Assembly: GCF_004339745.1 (NCBI RefSeq)
Contig: NZ_SMGP01000001.1
Coordinates: forward strand, 1,426,001-1,490,000
Length of the DNA: 64,000 nt
Origin: Paraburkholderia sp. BL9I2N2
GTDB taxonomy: Bacteria > Pseudomonadota > Gammaproteobacteria > Burkholderiales > Burkholderiaceae
Direction of reading: 5' to 3'
Position numbers and translations under genes: made by a program. Position 1 is the first letter of the stretch, and every line of letters starts with the position of its first letter. Below, piece by piece: positions 61,768 through 64,000 of this stretch. The notes under the pieces are model-generated. The model worked only from the letters and a program-made list of their open reading frames with translations, was not told the DNA's origin and did no database searches.

Positions 61768-63297
61768 ATGACCGTACCGACTCCCGCTTTGACCATCGAA
61801 ATCGATCGACAGCAGCTGTTGCCGATCTATCTGCAGATCTGCGAGCGCTTCAGGACCGCGATCGCCGCCGGGCATCTGCGTCCCGGCGATCGCGTGCCCG
61901 CGCTGCGCGGCCTCGCCACGCAGCTGAACACGGCGCGCGGCACGGTCGAGCTCGCCTACACCATCCTCGTCGACGAGGGCTACCTGCAGATGCGCGGCGC
62001 GGCGGGCACGTTCGTATCGCCGTCGCTGCCGGCATCGGTGATGCGCTCGTCGCGTGCGCAAGGTGTTCAGGATGCGCGCGGTAGTCAAAGCACTGAAGGT
62101 GCCGCCACGCCGCGGACGCCAACTGAATCGCGCGATGGTCAAGCGGCGGCGCGCCAGCTGGCCGTCACCGTCACCATGAGCGGCGAGCCAAGGCCGTTGC
62201 AACCCGGGCTGCCCGCGCTCGACGCGTTTCCAACCAAGGTCTGGAACCGGCTCGTTGCGCAGCGCGCGCGCAGCGGCGCACGCGCGATGCTCGCGTATCC
62301 GGACCCGGCCGGCTACCGGCCGCTGCGCGAACATATCGCCACCTATCTCGGGCTGTCGCGCGGCGTGACCTGCCTGCCGGAACAGGTGTTCGTGACCGGC
62401 GGCTACCGTGCGACGCTCGAACTCGTGTTGCGCAGTCTCGCCCGCCCGAACGATCGCGTGTGGTTCGAGGATCCCGGCTATCTGCTGGCGCGCGGTTTTC
62501 TCGCCGAGACCGGCGTGCAACTCGTGCCGGTGCCGGTGGATAGCGAAGGGATCGACGTCGAGCGCGGCACACTGCTGGATGCGCAGGCGCGCTTCGCCAT
62601 GGTCACGCCGTCGCATCAAAGCCCGCTTGGGCACACGCTGTCGCTCGCGAGACGCATGGCGCTGCTGGACTGGGCAGGAAAGGCGTCCCGCTGGATCATC
62701 GAGGACGACTACGACAGCGAGTTCCGCTATCTGGGCCGGCCCTTGCCGGCTTTAAAGAGCCTCGACCGGCGCGATCGCGTGATCTATTGCGGCACGTTCA
62801 GCAAGGTGATGTTTCCCGGTTTGCGGCTCGCATATGTGGTGGTGCCGGAGCGGGCCGTCGAGCGCGTCGGGCGGGTGGCGCGCAGCATGAACGCCGGATC
62901 GCCGACGCTATTGCAGGCCGCCGTGGCGGATTTCATTGGGCAGGGGCATTTTGCGCGGCATCTGAAGCGCATGCGCGCGTTGTACGCCGAGCGGCGCGTG
63001 CTGATCGTGCGCGCGCTGGAGCAGGCGTTTGGCGAACGGCTGATTGTCGATTTGCCGCCAGGTGGAATTCAGTTCGCAGTGCAGTTCGCCGAAGGCCCCA
63101 ATGGCCCGGTCGACGATGTCGCCGTCGCCGCGCGCGCCCGCGAGGCGGGGCTCGCGGTGCTGCCGCTTTCGATCTGGTACGCGAATGGCCGCGCGCGGCG
63201 CACGCTGCGCGGCCTCGTGATGGGCTTCGCTAACATTACCGATGCGGATGAAGCAGGCCGTCTCGCGCGAACGTTACGTGCGTGTCTGGACGGCTGA
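61768..63297 (+). CDS. MocR/PdxR-type regulator (GntR-aminotransferase fusion)
   Basis: A 509-residue regulator with an N-terminal GntR winged helix (PIYLQICERFRTAIAAGHLR, then PGDRVPALRGLATQLNTARG) and a class I aminotransferase-like domain from about residue 130. The PLP lysine is in IYCGTFSKVMFPGLRLAYVV (near residue 345). A linker of about 40 low-complexity residues joins them. MocR proteins sense PLP or amino-acid adducts. It is divergent from the NAD(P)-binding gene at 61577 and convergent with the azoreductase. Confidence 0.92.
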   Translation: MTVPTPALTIEIDRQQLLPIYLQICERFRTAIAAGHLRPGDRVPALRGLATQLNTARGTVELAYTILVDEGYLQMRGAAGTFVSPSLPASVMRSSRAQGVQDARGSQSTEGAATPRTPTESRDGQAAARQLAVTVTMSGEPRPLQPGLPALDAFPTKVWNRLVAQRARSGARAMLAYPDPAGYRPLREHIATYLGLSRGVTCLPEQVFVTGGYRATLELVLRSLARPNDRVWFEDPGYLLARGFLAETGVQLVPVPVDSEGIDVERGTLLDAQARFAMVTPSHQSPLGHTLSLARRMALLDWAGKASRWIIEDDYDSEFRYLGRPLPALKSLDRRDRVIYCGTFSKVMFPGLRLAYVVVPERAVERVGRVARSMNAGSPTLLQAAVADFIGQGHFARHLKRMRALYAERRVLIVRALEQAFGERLIVDLPPGGIQFAVQFAEGPNGPVDDVAVAARAREAGLAVLPLSIWYANGRARRTLRGLVMGFANITDADEAGRLARTLRACLDG

Positions 63298-63395
63298 CGC
63301 GCGGGGTATGTCTCCAGATCGCGAATTGGCGCGGCGTGGCACGCCTTCGCACGATGCGACAAGAGCGCTCTCGGAACGCATTCCGTCCGCGTGCT

Positions 63396-64000
63396 CTATG
63401 CGCTCCGCGCAGCGGGACCCGCCGTCGCCGTCGCTTTGCCGGCCGCCAGCGCGGCGAGCGAGGCGAACACTGCATCTCCGGTAAGTTGGGCGCGCGCCGC
63501 ATCGAGCGCTTCGGCCACCATCGTTTCGCCCATTACGAGCCCCTGCAGGAGAAGAAACTGCACGCTTTGTATGCCGATCGAGCCGAGCGCGTAGCGCAGA
63601 TACGGTGTCAGGAAATCCGGCTGCCGCGCGCGTTCGCCGCTATGCACGCCGCCCGAACCGACGATCACGATGCTCGGCCGGTCGCGCATCAGTCCGACCT
63701 TGCCTTCCGGCGTAGAGGCGAACGTGCGATGAATGCGCAGCGTGTAGTCGATCCACAGCTTGAGCGCTGCCGGCACCGTGAAGTTGTGCATCGGCGTGTT
63801 GATAATGAGCGCATCCGTCGTTTCGATTTCACCGATCAGTTGCTCCGAGACGTCGAATTGCGCGTTATCCGGCGTACGCGACGTGACAGCGCGGGCATAG
63901 TCGCGGGCGACCGGCGGCAGCGGTGCGGCTGCCAGGTCGCGTTCGATCACCTGGATGGCCGATGCAGCGGGTGCGGCGTGCCGGCGCAGCATGCCGACGA
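63396..64000 (-). CDS. FMN-dependent NADH-azoreductase, truncated at window edge
   Basis: The frame is open to the right edge, so the N-terminus with the flavin phosphate loop lies outside. The visible part shows DALIINTPMHNFTVPAALKL followed by WIDYTLRIHRTF, the AzoR substrate/FMN loop, and IVIVGSGGVHSGERARQP. These match AzoR-family quinone/azo reductases, the second such gene in the window (the other is at 16462). Confidence 0.85.
   Translation of the reverse strand, partial: VGMLRRHAAPAASAIQVIERDLAAAPLPPVARDYARAVTSRTPDNAQFDVSEQLIGEIETTDALIINTPMHNFTVPAALKLWIDYTLRIHRTFASTPEGKVGLMRDRPSIVIVGSGGVHSGERARQPDFLTPYLRYALGSIGIQSVQFLLLQGLVMGETMVAEALDAARAQLTGDAVFASLAALAAGKATATAGPAARSA

Noticed and set aside
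61501..62634. 377-codon minus-strand frame
   Set aside because: Arg/His/Ala-rich antisense of the MocR gene; typical artefact of high-GC coding DNA.
1..64000. CRISPR arrays, tRNA or rRNA genes, intact insertion sequences, replication origin
   Set aside because: No regularly spaced repeats, cloverleaf-type sequences, transposase frames with terminal repeats, or origin-like iterons were seen on reading both strands.

Overview
The window looks like accessory or secondary-replicon DNA of a Burkholderiales soil or plant bacterium, most likely Paraburkholderia, Caballeronia or a close relative. Reasons: GC-rich coding DNA with GTG and TTG starts, a Burkholderia-type OmpC-like porin, a DUF4148 protein, and many small units each made of one regulator and one catabolic or redox operon. 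I count nine LysR-type regulators (one frameshifted), two TetR, one ArsR and one MocR. I see no rRNA, tRNA, CRISPR array, intact insertion sequence or replication origin.

Layout. 0-3.7 kb: a BKACE gene, two small unknown or NTF2-like genes and a LysR. 4-9.6 kb: a redox/quinone cluster (pirin, DoxX, WrbA, ester cyclase, SDR, MDR oxidoreductase) ending in a LysR. 10-15 kb: a porin, a BON protein, a DUF4148 protein, and an operon of a small ORF, an MFS transporter and a gentisate-dioxygenase-type double cupin. Three promoters in the first 12.4 kb share one composite sequence. 15-19.5 kb: hydrolase, azoreductase, LysR, SDR, Ohr. 19.7-24.3 kb: an AcuR-like TetR followed by a GMC oxidase, a class III CoA-transferase and an enoyl-CoA hydratase, matching the described DddA/AcuN/AcuK set for acrylate and 3-hydroxypropionate. 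24.4-28.5 kb: a two-domain carboxymuconolactone-decarboxylase-like protein, a frameshifted NTF2-like gene, one intact and one frameshifted LysR. 28.6-33 kb: nitronate monooxygenase with cytochrome b561, a decayed stretch, and a cyclic-nucleotide-domain/thioredoxin-reductase-like fusion. 33-38.6 kb: LysR, MFS, M81 peptidase, PLP desulfhydrase, and a malonate-semialdehyde-decarboxylase-like tautomerase. 39.3-46.3 kb: FrnE-like DsbA protein, LysR, VOC, SDR, LysR, MmsA and a MOSC protein. 46.5-52.3 kb: an operon of MmgE/PrpD, two tautomerase subunits closely matching trans-3-chloroacrylic acid dehalogenase (CaaD), a small membrane protein and an SSS symporter, followed by a LysR. 53-57 kb: YceI and two FAD monooxygenases divergent from a TetR. 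57.2-60 kb: an arsenic operon. 60-64 kb: a compositionally odd orphan, an NAD(P)-binding protein, a MocR regulator and a truncated azoreductase.

The main result is that five separate units appear to meet at malonate semialdehyde. CaaD-like (48.3-48.7 kb) could make it from a 3-haloacrylate or a related unsaturated acid. AcuN/AcuK-like plus DddA-like (20.4-24.3 kb) could make it from acrylate through 3-hydroxypropionate. MSAD-like (38.2 kb) would decarboxylate it to acetaldehyde, and MmsA/DddC-like (43.8 kb) would oxidise it to acetyl-CoA. Catalytic residues of CaaD and MSAD are present at the published positions. A repeated LysR-type box, GGNTATCT-N7-NGATANCC, stands before four transcription units, including the CaaD operon, and may mark a shared regulon. 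The link among units is inference; the motifs and residues are visible in the sequence.
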